A DNA stretch of 64,000 bases from Stenogyne calaminthoides (GCA_037126765.1 JBBCBC010000035.1:1612001-1676000), one strand, 5' to 3'; counted from the stretch's first letter, positions 1-12,595 are shown. The notes: a model not told the origin generated them from the letters alone. Numbers and translations: made by a program.

Positions 1-747
1 TTTTCAGTTAGGGTCATTATCAACTTCTCTTTCTCTGAGAGTTGTACTTTCAGAACATCCAGTTCATCAGTAGCTCCCATTAATTGAGAAGTGATCTCAG
101 TTTTGCAAGAGTCTTTCCATTTTAGATTTTTAGCCTTCAGTTCCTTATTCTGCTCTTGAGTTTCATTTAGCAGTTCTTGTAAAACAGCATAGTCCTTCAT
201 CAGATTCTCAAAAGAATCCATCAGGTCAAAATGATTGTTTACAGTTGAACTTGACAACTCTTGTGTTAGTGTAGGAGCAACAACAGAGATAGAAGAACTT
301 ACCTCTCCTACAGCTATGAGACATATGTCATCACTGTCACTTTCTGAGCATATCTCTTCTGAGGAGCTGGAACTTTCTTCAGACTCCTTTTCTTCCTTAG
401 CAATCTCAGCTAGTGTATCCCATATTTCCTTTGAATTCTCACAATGAGAGATTTTCCTCATAACACCATCATCAATAGTGCTATATATTGTATCTTTGGC
501 AATATAGTCAAGATTGACTAACTTTCTCTGATCAGGAGTAAGTTGATCATCTGACTTAGGAAATTCTGCTCTAGGATCAATTCTCTCATCCTTCTGTTCC
601 TCTGGGATTCACCACAGTAAATTGGAATGGTCCTTGAGAGACCACTCTCCACATACGCTCATGTTTGGAATACAAATGACCTTGCATTCTTAATTTCCAC
701 AAATCATATTTCTCAACTGAGAACATTGTTAGCTTCGTAGAAGGCAT
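1..747 (-). pseudogene. gag: Sire-1a gag, internally deleted fragment
   Basis: This is the 5' part of a copia gag read on the minus strand from an ATG at about 747. It opens with a short domain (MFSVEKYDLW, then a KHERMW block) that closely matches the gag of Sire-1c at 37278-39008. A frameshift near 590 ends the first open stretch. Around 385-410 the sequence jumps from the EIWDTLA block straight to the acidic serine-rich block, so about 0.75 kb present in Sire-1c is missing, including the CCHC zinc knuckle. The remainder is the coiled-coil tail, which runs off the window at base 1. The protein would have been the capsid/nucleocapsid precursor. This copy cannot make it. Confidence 0.85.
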
Positions 748-860
748 GATGTCTGAGATTTTAAAAAAAAATTCCAGCAAATAAGATCATGTCAGATAGA
801 CCACAAGTATTTTTGAAAATAAAACTTTGGTCAACAAAGCAGGTGGTCAAGTTGAACCAC

Positions 861-875
861 TGCTTTTATACCACT
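861..875 (-). other. Primer-binding site of Sire-1a (mutated)
   Basis: Directly inside the 5' LTR, the minus strand reads TGGTATAAAAGC. The Sire-1c site at the same place reads TGGTATCAAAGC, close to the complement of the initiator methionine tRNA 3' end (TGGTATCAGAGC). The position between LTR and gag fixes 876-2953 as the 5' LTR. Confidence 0.7.
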
Positions 876-2953
876 TGTTGGTCCCAATGAAAATGAGTCT
901 TACACGTGTGGGGGGGGAATAAACGTGTTCAGTGTTTTTAAAACTTTTTTTTCATCGAGGTCGGCTTGGGTGAGGATAATCACGAAGATTAGGTTACGAG
1001 AAGCCACAGATCGCTCTGAGTCAAAGTCTCTTCGAGGCAGTGATCTGAGCCGCTTTCGGATACCTCGGATAATCCCAACCGAGTCACGAGTGTGTCGAGA
1101 TCTGAATTGCTTGGATCAGATAACTAACTTACTGAATCCTCAGAAGAGAGTTCAGTTTGGTAACTATCTGTTCTAGCTACTCAGATGTGCGGAATGGTTG
1201 GCCCTTAGTTTATACTCGTTTTAAGCTTTGCTGAAAACCTTCCTGAATGGAATAGTGATTAGGTCACGTGATTGGTTATGCAACTTCAGTGGATTGATTC
1301 CAACTGAATATTAGTGAAAAGTATGCTTTCAAAATCAAGTCGATGCAACAGTTAAGCACAGATAAGGAAAGCAATAAACAACACAGAAATTATAGTGGTT
1401 CAGAGACTCAAGCTCATACATCCACTCTCTCTGATCCTCAGAGAAATTCACTAAACACTTCTGAGCTTTCTGACTACCTCGCGTAGTTTACTTACTCAAC
1501 TCGGCCCTGAGTTTTCTGACTACTCCACGTAGTTTACTTACTCAACCCAACCTTGAGCTTTCTGACTACCTCCGTAGTTTACTTTACACAAACACAAACA
1601 AGCTTTCGAGACTACCCCCAGCAGCTTACTAACTTCTCCTCTAGAGTTTTCTGACTACTCCGCGTAGTTTACTAACTCTTTACAACTCTTCTCACCAACA
1701 AACACACTCCAACTACCTTCTCAAGGGTTTGGGGTTTCTCGGTTGGTTTCCAACTAGGATGAGATATCCTTTACAATGAAGTACAATGCAAAGGGTTAGG
1801 ATATCTCGACTAAGCTTTGGATAAATCTTATCAAGCTAGGCTTAGTTTAGTGAGCTCTCTTCAATATAAAAGCACTTGAGAAATTCTATGTTTTTCGAGT
1901 GCTTTAACTTGCAGTAATAAGTTTGAGCTCTTGAGTTGCGTATAAATTTCCCGTAACCTTACAATGTAGAGGGTCACCAGTATTTATAGGCATACACCAA
2001 GGTCACTCTTTGAAAACTATCCGTTGGAGAGATAACTTCCTAAGTTTCCTCTTATGTTGTGTGAGGAACGGCTATATTTAGGGTTTGAAACTCCCTAACA
2101 CGTTTTAGGCAATAACTTTTCATGTAGCCGGTCTTCACTTTTTGCAGTCTGGAACTTTCGTACTTCTGACATCATTTTCAGCGACCTGTCACTGTCAGTG
2201 TCAGAATGGTACATTGTTGTCTTCCTCTTTTTGACTTTTGTCTCCAGTTAAAGGTAGACACGTTCAACGGCTCTTTTGGTTACAAACTCTGAGTTGATAT
2301 AACCTTAACAACACTTCTGACTTAGTTCCTTTTGTCTGCATTTGAATGTCTTGGCAAATATCTATTTTCTAAGGAATCGCGATCTTCTTAGTATTGCATC
2401 CTTCAGATAGATATATTCAGTGCCTCGGAACATTCAGGTTTATAATGAGCATTCAGTACATTACCGAGTCTACAGTGATTACTGTGCCTTCAGTATTCTT
2501 GATCTTCAGTCTTCAGTCTTGCGTCTTCAGAGTCTTCTGAGTCTTCAGGGTCTTCTGAGTCTTCTGAGATATATTGACTGATACACTGAATCTTCATGCT
2601 GAGTCTTCAGTTCCTCAGTATCATACTGAGTCTTCAGTATCTCAGTTTCTCACTGAGTCTTCAGATTCTCAGTTTCCCACCGAGTCTTCAGATTCTCAGT
2701 TTCTCACTGAGTTTTCAGAAACTTCAGTTTCATACTGAAACTTCAGTTTCTTCAGAAACATACTGAGTTCTTCAGAGTCTTCAGAACCTATCCTGAACTA
2801 TATCTGCTGACTATACATTTTGCAGATAACATCCTGAATACTCTAAAACTGAATCCTGACTCAACTATCAAGATCATTCTGAACATGTCATACTCAGGGG
2901 TTTTGGGATCTTAATCAAAATCATATATCTTTTATTAAATTCATCTCCCAACA
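876..2953 (-). repeat. Sire-1a 5' LTR, full length
   Basis: A 2.08-kb LTR in minus orientation: on the plus strand it begins TGTTGGTCCC and ends CTCCCAACA. A minus-strand TATA box (TATTTATAGG on the plus strand) lies at 1981-1990. The CTGACTACCTC/GTAGTTTACT block is repeated several times at about 1465-1680. A TCAGT/TCTTCTGAG low-complexity tract occupies about 2440-2790. The end near 876 carries the paired ACGTGT motifs and G-run seen in all Sire-1 LTRs. The 3' LTR of this copy lies outside the window. Confidence 0.9.
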
Positions 2954-3600
2954 AACTTTATTAATTTAAAACATATTTTAATTTTGTTTTGACTAAGGGC
3001 TCAAGTGCAATTTCCAAAATTTACACGGAGGGACCTGTTTGAAATCCAATTTGCAAAACAGCCCCTCCCTCATCCCATCCCAGAAACCATCTCATCATCG
3101 AGACAACCGAAATCAAAATCCAACCTTAGTTCATCAGAATTAATCCAATTAATCATGCGAACAATTAGTTTCAGAAATCGGTTTCACAATACAATCCAAA
3201 TCAGTCACACTAATCCAGATAATGAAACCTAAATCGCAAAATTCGAGCTGCATAGAACCGAAATAGGGAACAGGAAACAAGCAAGGGCAAGCATCGGTGC
3301 AAGCAGGCGAGTCGCCGCCACCGTTGGGCATGTGCGGGCGACTCGTCGCTGCACACAAAAAATTAACAGAACCAACACTCATCGTTTCAAATCAAATCAG
3401 AGACGTGAGTTGCAGATCAAATATGAAATGGCGGAGATGAGATCGTAGTCGAAAATCTAGGCGAGTAAAATGGACCCGCGAGCAAAATGACTCGGAATAC
3501 GCATCGACGTGGTCTCTCGGTGGTGCTCGTGAGGTTCGTCGGAGTAGGGGCTTTGCCCAATCAATTCGTCAAACGAAATGAGAGCGATGTCATCTACATC
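2954..3600. other. Non-coding leader-like segment, GC-richer
   Basis: No convincing gene. The sequence becomes GC-richer from about 3240 and has short open stretches in several frames, as expected from base composition. It continues after the solo LTR at 5412-5839. Together they form about 1.1 kb that ends at a primer-binding-site-like motif next to a Cop-2 LTR. The best reading is the untranslated leader of a minus-strand Cop-2 element. A captured host fragment is possible. Confidence 0.4.
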
Positions 3601-5411
3601 TGCTGGGTAATTAATTATCCGGATCTATTCGAATGAATATTTAAATACAAATTTAATTCTAACAATTATTACTAGCATGAATTAATCCTATATTAATTCA
3701 AATAATAATTCAACAATAAATCATGCATATAAACAGTTCACGTAAATCCTACGCATGCGGAATTACTACGAGTTTACGTGAACTTACCTCTTAGAATGAC
3801 AATGGTCTCGTCGATGAAAACACACCAAAAGACCTTCCCAAGTATTCCCTAGTCCTTGCTCGACAATCCGGTGGAAGTAAGCTCGCGAACAATTAACAAA
3901 AGGGAAAATAAAATTTATTGCACCACCTTTGTGGATTTACTAATTTTTCCAGCACATGAAATTGTACTTGGAAATGAAACATTCATCCCCTATTTATAGA
4001 GGGGTGTTGGACGATTTTTTGGCATGGAATAGGGGGAAGAAAATCTTTTTCTTGATCTCCAAGAAATCTTGAATATATCTCCTATATTCTTTTCTCCATA
4101 ATTAAAATTTTCCATAAAAATCCCAACACCTCTTGTTATGGGAATTTTCGAAAAATAAGGATCAAGATTCCAAGATTTGGATCTTCTTGAATTTATGAGA
4201 TATTCTTGTATTCCAAGAATACATATCTTCCATAATATCTTTTCAATAAAATCAAGAAAATCTTTCTTTCCCTTATTCTTTCAAGATTTTCGAAAATTTC
4301 ACCATAAATAACCAAGTGGGAGATTTCTTGAATTTAATGAGATAATCTTGTATTCCAAGAATACATATCTTCATTCCATAACAAAATTCAAAGAAAATCT
4401 CATTAATAGGAAAAATGAGCAACAAATATTTATTTTATTTTTAAACACCTTTTTTAGTTATTGGACTTTATGTTGTGCTACTTGAGGGGCCTTTTGGAGA
4501 ATTAAGATTGGACCTTCCAATGGATCTTGAATTATCAATATTGAGCCACAATATTATTCAAGCCCATAAATATTAATTAATTCCACTACATAATTAATAT
4601 TGCACTATCCATCTTAACCCATATTACAGTTAATATGGCTCCCGGTTATTATTTCCCGTGTTTAAGATTATCTAGCCCATTAATTAATTCAAGCCACTGA
4701 AATAGCTTTCCATTAATTAATATCTTTTATCCTTGGTAAAGGAACGGTTCAACATTATTATCCATACCGGAAACTAGTTCCACTTGCAAGATTTGGTATG
4801 ATAAAACCTATGAACCTCCTAAGGGGGCAAATCGAAGAAGCGTACTTCAACACGATTCTCCGTATTAAATCTTAGCAATCGCATGTGACCAATAATATTG
4901 CCCAAGATATAAAGTATTGAATCTCCTTGATTCTCTACCCGTAATAAGTCAAAGCAATAGTTACTAACCACACGCAATCCTATTTAAGGGACGAAGATTA
5001 AGAAATAACTAACCACTGAGGTCTAATTCTTCCTAGTTCAGTTCTGAAGAATTTGTCCTCCTGTAGGTCCTCTTCAGTGCATCAGTCATGCACTAGTGTA
5101 ATCTCTTGGTCAAGACAAACCAATCTGAGCTTTACACTTCAACCTTTCACGATGGATTGTTCATTTCCATCTAGGTCGTGAATGGTGTACTTTTAGTTAC
5201 AAGGGACTGTTAATTTAATCTTCTGTGATCTGGTATCACTAAATTAACTACAATGTAACACGTACTATTTATTGAACAGTTATGCATTAAATATATGTAA
5301 CATTCGATGATATTTAAAGCATCAGTGATAAACAATTTATTTCAGTAAATAAGTCTGAAATTCAATCTGATTATACAAAGTAAAAGCATACTTTCCATTA
5401 TAATCCCAACA
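3601..5411 (-). repeat. Cop-1 solo LTR
   Basis: A 1.81-kb LTR in minus orientation. It runs from TGCTGGG to ATCCCAACA and matches the Cop-1 5' LTR at 21600-23328 throughout. The shared blocks include GGATCTATTCGA near one end and a minus-strand TATA box at 3991-3998. The flanks are ACATC (3596-3600) and ACATT (5412-5416), a target-site duplication with one mismatch. There is no internal coding region on either side, so this is a solo LTR left by recombination. Confidence 0.85.
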
Positions 5412-5839
5412 ACATTGAGACTCACCGGGCAACGCCGCCGTGCGAGGGGAGGAGCGATTCAGCCCGCGCCGTCGCGGATCCAATCCGCTTGAAATTGGGT
5501 CGACGCGACATCGCGAGGCCAGCGCGAGTCACGCAGCTTCGCTACTGACTCATTCGCGGCGATGAATGCACATGGGGACTGGAAAACGGTGCCGGAGCGA
5601 GACAGTGGTGGCGGATGGGATTTTCCCAAAACAACCCTAACCGCGTGAGGGAGACGAAGTGGCCAAACAAAAGGGGGTGGGTTTGGTGATTTAGTCAATC
5701 AATATATCAACTAATACACGCAATACCCATACGCAACATCTAATGGTGCGGTTCGGTCAATCGATCGGCCGCACCCAGTTTTATAAAAAAAAAAAATTTA
5801 TAAAACCAATTTAATTATGAAATCAATCAAGATCCTGAG
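5412..5839. other. Non-coding leader-like segment, second half
   Basis: A GC-rich stretch (5415-5690) followed by an AT-rich stretch with an A-run near 5790. No supported gene. A 79-codon minus-strand open frame at 5459-5698 looks like a by-product of GC content. It is continuous with 2954-3600 once the solo LTR is removed. Confidence 0.4.
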
Positions 5840-5853
5840 CTCTGATATCACTC
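5840..5853 (-). other. Primer-binding-site-like motif (Cop-2)
   Basis: The minus strand reads TGATATCAGAGC, one base from the initiator-Met tRNA complement TGGTATCAGAGC. It lies next to the 3' end of the minus-oriented Cop-2 LTR, which marks that LTR as a 5' LTR. Confidence 0.55.
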
Positions 5854-5855
5854 TT

Positions 5856-6873
5856 GGAATTTGGAGGCAGGTAAACACGTAATACATGCGCAGCAGAAAT
5901 AAACAGTTCACCAACAACGAACAATTAATTCACAATTAGATACGAGTAAACGTAAATAGAATTCTTACTGTATTTCGTACACGGATTTCTCAACTATGGT
6001 ATCCACGTAAAAGTCATTTACTAACTCGCACAGATCTGTCAGCGTTGAATCCCCGAGATGAATTTGCTAGGAAAATTCTAACTTAGAGATTTTATGGAGA
6101 AAATATGAAGTCTCTTATTATGAATTCCCAAGAGCTCATATATATAGGGGAGACTCAACTTAAATCTTAAGCTAACCTGATTTGGAAATAAAATCCCTAA
6201 TCTTGTAAATTAAATCCCATAGACTTAATTCCCATATACATAAATCTCTATGGATTTGATTTCCATGTATATCAAATCTCTACAGATTTGATTCCATATA
6301 TATCAAATCCCATAATAATATTCCATATATTATTATTGGGAATCCAATTTAATTAAATCTAATTAGGAAATGTGTAACTACCTGTAACTAAAACATGGGT
6401 TATTATGATAACTTCCTTTCATTCGTGAATACTCGATTAAATCTTGAACATGATGAAGTGTCTATTCAAATAACTTAATCATTTTATCTCCAATCACTAA
6501 TTGATCACTTATGTCATACTTGGCAACAAAGTCCAAGCTGACGTGCATCGGCCGATGACTTAGATCGAATTATGGTGAGAAGATGAGTATTCTCTCTAAA
6601 TCCATTGAGGAATGAATCCTATTCTTGGCTCAACTACCACGCACATGTATTTCGTGATGAACCCAATCTAAGCCATATCTACCCAAGGAAGGGTACAAGC
6701 GTCAGTCATGGTCAAAGTTCATCACTCCATACATGTCGTGCATATTGACCTCAAGACAAAGGAGTATCGCACCGCTCCCACTAATCGAGACATCCATAGA
6801 CACATATTGTGGAATTACATCAAATGGTTTCTCGGATGGGTATACCAATACCCTCTAAGGTATCTACGCATCA
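5856..6873 (-). repeat. Cop-2 LTR, 3' two-thirds
   Basis: Minus-oriented copy of the same LTR that lies in plus orientation at 6874-8351. Shared blocks include the AGTCATCGGCCGATG region and a run of short ATATAT/CCCATA motifs. Its missing first part is found at 8352-8682, on the far side of the plus-oriented LTR. About 15 bases are lost at the junction. Confidence 0.75.
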
Positions 6874-8351
6874 TGTTAGTGTTAGTGTCCTAGAGACAAT
6901 ACACTTGTTTGATATTATGTTTGATTGTTTGCATTTATTCATGCAAGTGTTCCCATGAGTCATTGATGTCATTGAGATTGTGAGAACTCAGATGACTTAA
7001 GCATGATTCTCAAATAAGCCCCGATCAAGGATCATCAAGAATGGAATATTGATGATGTAATTGAGATTGGTGTGCGATCTGCATCATACTCTTAGAGAAT
7101 GTAGTAAGATCTCACTTACTACGAGATACTAGGTATCTTATGATGGATGCACAGATACCTTAGAGGGTATTGGTATACCCATCCGAGAAACCGTTTGATG
7201 TAATTCCACAATATGTTTCTACAGGTGTCTCGGTTAGTGGGAGCGATGCGATACTCCTTTGACTTGAGGTCAATACGCACGACATGTATGGAGTGATGAA
7301 CTTTGACCATGACCGACACTTGCACCCTTCCATGGGTAGATATGGCTTGGATTGGGTTCATCACGAAATGCATATGCGTGGTAGTTGAACGAAGAATAGG
7401 ATATATTCCTTAATTTGGATTTAGAGAGAATACTCATCTTCTCATCATAATTGGATCTAAGTCATCGGCCGATGCACGTCAGCATGGACTTTGTTGCCAA
7501 GTGTGACATAAGTGATCAATTAGTGATTGGAGATAAAATGATTAAGTTATTTGAATAGACACTTCATCATTTTCAAGATTTAATCGAGTATCCGCGAATG
7601 AAAGGAAGTTATCGTAATAGCCCATGTTTCAGTTACAGGTAGTTGCACATTTCCTAGCAACGTACCTCATATATTGAGAATGTCTGATTTATTGTCTAGG
7701 GTTCAATTAAAACCGTTAGTTTGACTAATTGCTCGATATATGAGGGTCTATGGGTCACATAACAAGTAACGGTTGTTTACTAATTATAGTTGGTTGATTA
7801 AATATTATATTGGATATTAATATTTAATTTATGGAGAATATAATAATAATTATATTTAGAATTAATTATTATTACTATTTAATTAAATTAGATTTAATTA
7901 AATAGGATTCCCAATAATAATATATGGAATATTATTATGGGATTTGATATATATATGGAATCAAATCCGTAAAGATTTATGTATATGGGAATTAAGTCTA
8001 CGGGATTTAATTTACAAGATTAGGGATTTTATTTCTCAATCAGGTTAGCTTAAGATTTAAGATGAGCCTCCCCTATATGTATATGAGCTCTTGGGAATTC
8101 ATAATATGAGATTTCATATTTTCTCCATAAAATCTCTAAGTTAGAATTTTCCTAGCAAATTCATCTCGGGGATTCAACGCTGGCAGATCTGTGCGAGTTA
8201 GTAAATGACTGTTATGTGGATACCATAGTTTAGGAATCCGTGTACAAATTACTGTAAGAATTCTGTTTATGTTTACTCGTATTTAATTTTGCATTAATTG
8301 TTCGTTGTTGGTGAACTATTTATTTCCGCTGTGCATATATTACGTGTTTAC
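6874..8351 (+). repeat. Cop-2 LTR inserted inside another Cop-2 LTR
   Basis: A 1.48-kb LTR beginning TGTTAGTGTTAGTGTCC and ending near ATTACGTGTTTAC, where the neighbouring copy has about 17 further bases. It splits the minus-oriented copy into 5856-6873 and 8352-8682. No clean target duplication remains, so a small deletion accompanied or followed insertion. An antisense open frame of up to 84 codons (7119-7373) reappears on the opposite strand at 6708-6893 simply because the two LTRs are inverted copies. Confidence 0.75.
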
Positions 8352-8682
8352 GTAATAAGTGAGATCTTACTACACTCTCTAAGAGAATGATGCAGATCGC
8401 ACACCAATCTCAATTGCATCATCAATATCTCATTCTTCATGATCCTTGATCGGGGCCATTTGAGAATCATGCTTTAAGTCATCTGAGTTCTCACAACCTC
8501 AATGACAACAATGACTCATGGGAACACAAATAAGAATAAATGCAAACAATCAAACATAATATTCAAACAAGTGCAATGCCATAAATTTAATATTAAATAA
8601 ACAATAATATTAAACCAATACTAAATATTATCTTAGCATAATGTCCTTTCAAATGATTGTCTCTAGGACACTAACACAAACA
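8352..8682 (-). repeat. Cop-2 LTR, 5' third
   Basis: Reads on the minus strand from TGTTTGTGTTAGTGTCC through the GATTCTCAAATGGCC block, matching the start of the plus-oriented LTR at 6874. It ends where that LTR is inserted. It abuts a copia pol fragment at 8683, so the whole minus-oriented LTR was inserted into pol of an older copia element. Confidence 0.75.
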
Positions 8683-9760
8683 ATTTGCATCGGTCTTTCG
8701 CTTGAAGACCCATTTGCAACCTATGGGTCTAACCCCTTTTGGCAATTCAACTAAGTCCCTGACTTGATTGGTGTACATCGAGTCCATCTCGGATTTCATG
8801 GCTTCATGCTACTTCTCTGAGTCAACATCCAATGTTGCCTCAGTGTAAGTTCTAGGGTCATCTTTATCCAGGATCTCCACGTCATCATGTTCCTCTACGA
8901 GGAAGCCATAATATCTAGTGGGTGGATTCACGAATCCTAGTAGACTTACGGAGCTGTGGTTGTCAGGCTGTACATTTTGATCGTGAAAATTTTGTGGTGC
9001 ATCGATTTCATCAATGTCCAGAGAATCATCAAGAGCTACACTTTCAGATGCCTCTTGGGCGGGAGTTTGAACTATGTTGTTCTCATTCAGCCCACTTGGA
9101 ATTCGTTGGGAGGGCAATGCAACTCCAATTACGCTCCCACTGGCTGAAAGAGGACCACTTATTGATAAACTTCCACCATGAGAGTTGTTGAATGTTCCCA
9201 ATAATTCTTTGTCACGTTTATTTGACAAATCAACAGTCTCTATGTTAATCTGTGGTTCTTGAATTTCTTCAAGTTCTATCATCTTATGATCTTGTTCCTT
9301 AAAGACATAATCTTCTTCGAGGAACCTGGCCTGCCTAGAAACAATCATTGTTTGTTTCTTAGGTAGATAGAAGTAATATCCTTTAGTTTCCTTAGGATAT
9401 CCCACAAAGTAACCTTTTTCACCTTTGGATTCCAACTTGTCTGTAAGCATCTTTTTCACAAATCTTGGGCAACCCCATGTTTTGATATGTGTAAAAGTTA
9501 GCTTCTTGCCACACCACAGTTCATATGGTGTATGCTCAACCGATTCAGATGGAATCCTATTCAGATTGTAGATTGAGGTTTGTAACGCGTATCCCCATAA
9601 GAATGTTGGAAGAGAGGAATAACTCATCATGGACCTCACCATGTCCAACAAGGTTCGGTTTCTCCTCTCGGACACACCGTTCATTTGCGGTGTTCCGGGA
9701 GGAGCCCTTGGATTCCATGTAACTTCAAGTAATCAGTGAATTCATGGCTAAGGTATTCAC
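8683..9760 (-). pseudogene. pol: Copia pol fragment: integrase C-terminal part to start of RT
   Basis: Minus strand. It begins with the end of the integrase core ([18 protein letters not shown], the usual NG-x-x-ERRNRT copia block) and continues through the integrase C-terminal [13 protein letters not shown] region and an acidic linker. It stops at the first RT block (MDSMYTNQ, then WVFKRKTD) at 8683, where a Cop-2 LTR cuts it. At 9761 a second Cop-2 LTR cuts off the rest of integrase. The longest open stretch is 8809-9684 (291 codons). It is neither Sire-1 nor Sire-2 pol and probably belongs to a third copia element. Confidence 0.85.
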
Positions 9761-10241
9761 TGTTAGCGTTAGTGTCCTAGAGACAATCTATTATAAGGAC
9801 ATAATACTCGATGATATTCAGTTTGATTTAATATTATTATTTATTTAATATTAAATGTATGGCATTACACTCATTCAAATATTATGTTTGATTGTTTGCA
9901 TTTGTTCTTATCTGTGTTCCCATGAGTCATTGTTGTCATTGAGGTTGTGAGAACTCATATGACATACACATGATTCTCAAATAGCCCCGATCAAGGATCA
10001 TCAAGAATAGGATATTGATGATGCAGTTCAGATTGGTGTGCGATCTGCATCATACTCTTAGAGAGTGTAGTAAGATCTCACATACTACGAGATATTAGGT
10101 ATCTCATGATGGATGCACAGATACCTTAGAGGGTATTGGTATACCCATTCAAGAAACCGTTTGATGTAGTTCCACTATATGTGTCTATGGGTGTCTCGGT
10201 TAGTGGGAGCGATGTGACACTCCTTTGACTTGAGGTTAATA
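9761..10241 (+). repeat. Cop-2 LTR, 5' fragment
   Basis: Starts TGTTAGCGTTAGTGTCC and follows the 6874 copy for about 480 bases, up to the TGGGAGCGATG block. It is then interrupted by a Cop-1 LTR at 10242. Its continuation is not seen in the window. Confidence 0.8.
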
Positions 10242-11562
10242 TGTTGGGGTTATACTGAAAAATATGCTTTTTACTTTGTATAACCAAACTGAATTTCTTA
10301 TTTACTTACTGAAATAAATTATTAATCACTGTTGCATTAAATATGAATTAATGTTATATATATTTGTTGCAAACCTGTTAAATAAGTAAGTACGTATTAC
10401 GCTGTAGTTAATTTGATGATACCAGATCACAGAAGATCAAATTAACAGTTCCTCGTGACTAAGTACAAATTCACAACCCAGGTGAAAATGAACAATCTAT
10501 CATGAAAGGTTGAAGTGTAAGGCTCAGATTGGCTTGTCTTGACCAAGAGATTACACTAATGCATTATTATGCGCTTAATAGGACCTACAGGAGGATAAAT
10601 TCTTCGGTACTGAATATACAAGAATTAGACCTCAGTGGTTCGTTGTTTCTAAATCTCCGTCCCTTAAATAGGATCGTGTGAAATTAATAACTATTGCTTT
10701 GACTTATGATGGGAAGAGAATCAATGTGATTAGACACCTTATATCTTGGGCAATATTATTGATTACATGACGATAGCTAAGATTTAATATGGAGAATCAT
10801 GTACAAGTACGGCTTGCCTGATTTGTCCCCTTGGTGGGCTCAGAATCTTTATCATACCAAATCTTGTAAGTGGAAATTTATTTCCGGTATGGATAATAAT
10901 GTTAAGTTGTCTTTACTCCAAGGACAAAGATATTAATTAATATAAAGCCTGTTCAGTGGCCTAATTAATTAGTGGACTAAGATAATCTTAAACACGGAAA
11001 ATAATGATCGGGAGCCATATTATTGTGAAGTCGTAATATGGGTTAAGATGGATAGTTCAATATTAATTTTATAGTGGAATAAATTAATATTAATGGGCTT
11101 GAATAATATTTAGGCTAAATATTAAAGTTTCATAGCCCATTGGAGGTTCAATCTTAATTCTTCTAAAGGCCCCTAAAATAGCCCAATTAGTCCAATTAAT
11201 GAAAATGAGAAGAAAATATTGTTGCCTTATTTTTCCAATAGTTTCAAAAATATTAAGAGGAGAAAGAAAAGATTTACTTAATTTTCTTGGAAAGATTTTA
11301 TGGAATAAATATTCTTGAGATACAAGTTTATCCCATAAATTCAAGAAAATTCAAAGATATGTTTCCTTCCCTATTTAATTAGAATTTTCGAAAATTAGCA
11401 AGGCAAGAAGGAGGAGAAGATTTTGTTGGGAGATATTTTGGGAAATAGAATATATTGGATATATTCAAGATTGTATCTTGAGGAAGAAGCAAAGAAATTT
11501 CTCATAGGCCCAATTTGACCTAAATTTTTGTCCCCCTTGCTGTATAAATAGGGGATGAATTT
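10242..11562 (+). repeat. Cop-1 LTR, plus orientation, truncated after TATA box
   Basis: Starts TGTTGGGGTTATACTG and aligns in order with the reverse complement of 21600-23328 for about 1.3 kb. It ends just after the TATA box at 11543-11550. The last 400 bases of a complete Cop-1 LTR are absent. It abuts the minus-oriented Cop-1 LTR at 11563. Confidence 0.8.
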
Positions 11563-12582
11563 ATGGGATAAACTTGAATCTCAAGAATACATATTCCATA
11601 AGATCTTTCCAAGAAAATCAAGAAAAAATCTTTTTCTCTCTCCTACCCAATTTTTGAAAATTATCATGGAAAAATAGGCAAAATATTTTCTTCTCCTTTT
11701 CATTAATTGGACTTTAATTTGGGCTATTTGAGGGCCTTTAGGAGAATTAAGAAGACCTCCAATTATAATTTTTAATATTTAGCCAAAATATTATTCAAGT
11801 TTCCATTAATATTAATTTATTCCACTATAAAATTAATATTGAATTATCCATCTTGGAATAATATGGCTTATTGATTTCATTATTTCCCGTGTTTAAAATT
11901 ATCTTAGTCAATTAATTAATTAAGCCACTGAACAGACTTTATATTAATTTGTCCTTGGAGTAAAGACAACTCAACATTATTATCCATACCGGAAATAAAT
12001 TTTCACTTGCAAGATTTGGTATGATAAAGATTTCGAGCCCACCAATGGGACAAATCACAAGAGGCGTTCAAGATACGATTCTCCGATAAATCTCAAAGAA
12101 TCGCCGGTAACTAATAGTATTTGTAAGATTAAGGTATCGAATCGCATTGATTCTCTTTCCATCATAAGTCAAATCAATAGTTATTGATTTCCGTGATCCG
12201 CATCACCAAATTAAGAAATAACGAACCAATCGAGATCTATTTCTCAGATATTCAAGATCAAGAATTTATCCTCCTCAGAGGTCACTTTCAACAAGATCAT
12301 AATGCACTAGTGTTGGTCAAGAAATATAGCCTTACATCAACCATTCATATTGGATTGTTCATTTCCATCCTGGTTGTGAATTTGCATTTTAATAAATAAT
12401 TTGATTTCGTGATCCGTATCACCAAATTAACTTCAATAAAGCATTTCTTAAGTTTGCAATAAATATATATAGCATTCATTCATATTTAGTAAAAAAATGA
12501 TAAATAATTTATTTCAAAGAATAAATAAGAAACCCCAACAATATCCAAAGTAAAAAGCATACTTTTCAGTATAACCCCAACA
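11563..12582 (-). repeat. Cop-1 3' LTR, truncated
   Basis: The minus strand starts TGTTGGGGTTATACTG at 12582, next to the polypurine tract and the RNase H end, so this is the 3' LTR of the minus-strand Cop-1 element. Only about 1.0 kb remains. With the fragment at 10242 it forms an inverted repeat with arms of about 1 kb around a spacer of roughly 0.3 kb. Confidence 0.8.
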
Positions 12583-12595
12583 ATCTCCCACTTAC
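12583..12595 (-). other. Polypurine tract of Cop-1
   Basis: The minus strand reads GTAAGTGGGAGAT immediately before the LTR start TGTTGGGG. This is the expected place and composition for plus-strand priming. Confidence 0.75.

Noticed and set aside
6708..7373. Similar small proteins (MVKVHHSIHVV) on opposite strands
   Set aside because: They are the same antisense stretch of two inverted Cop-2 LTR copies, not two genes. A third LTR copy at 9761 does not keep the frame.
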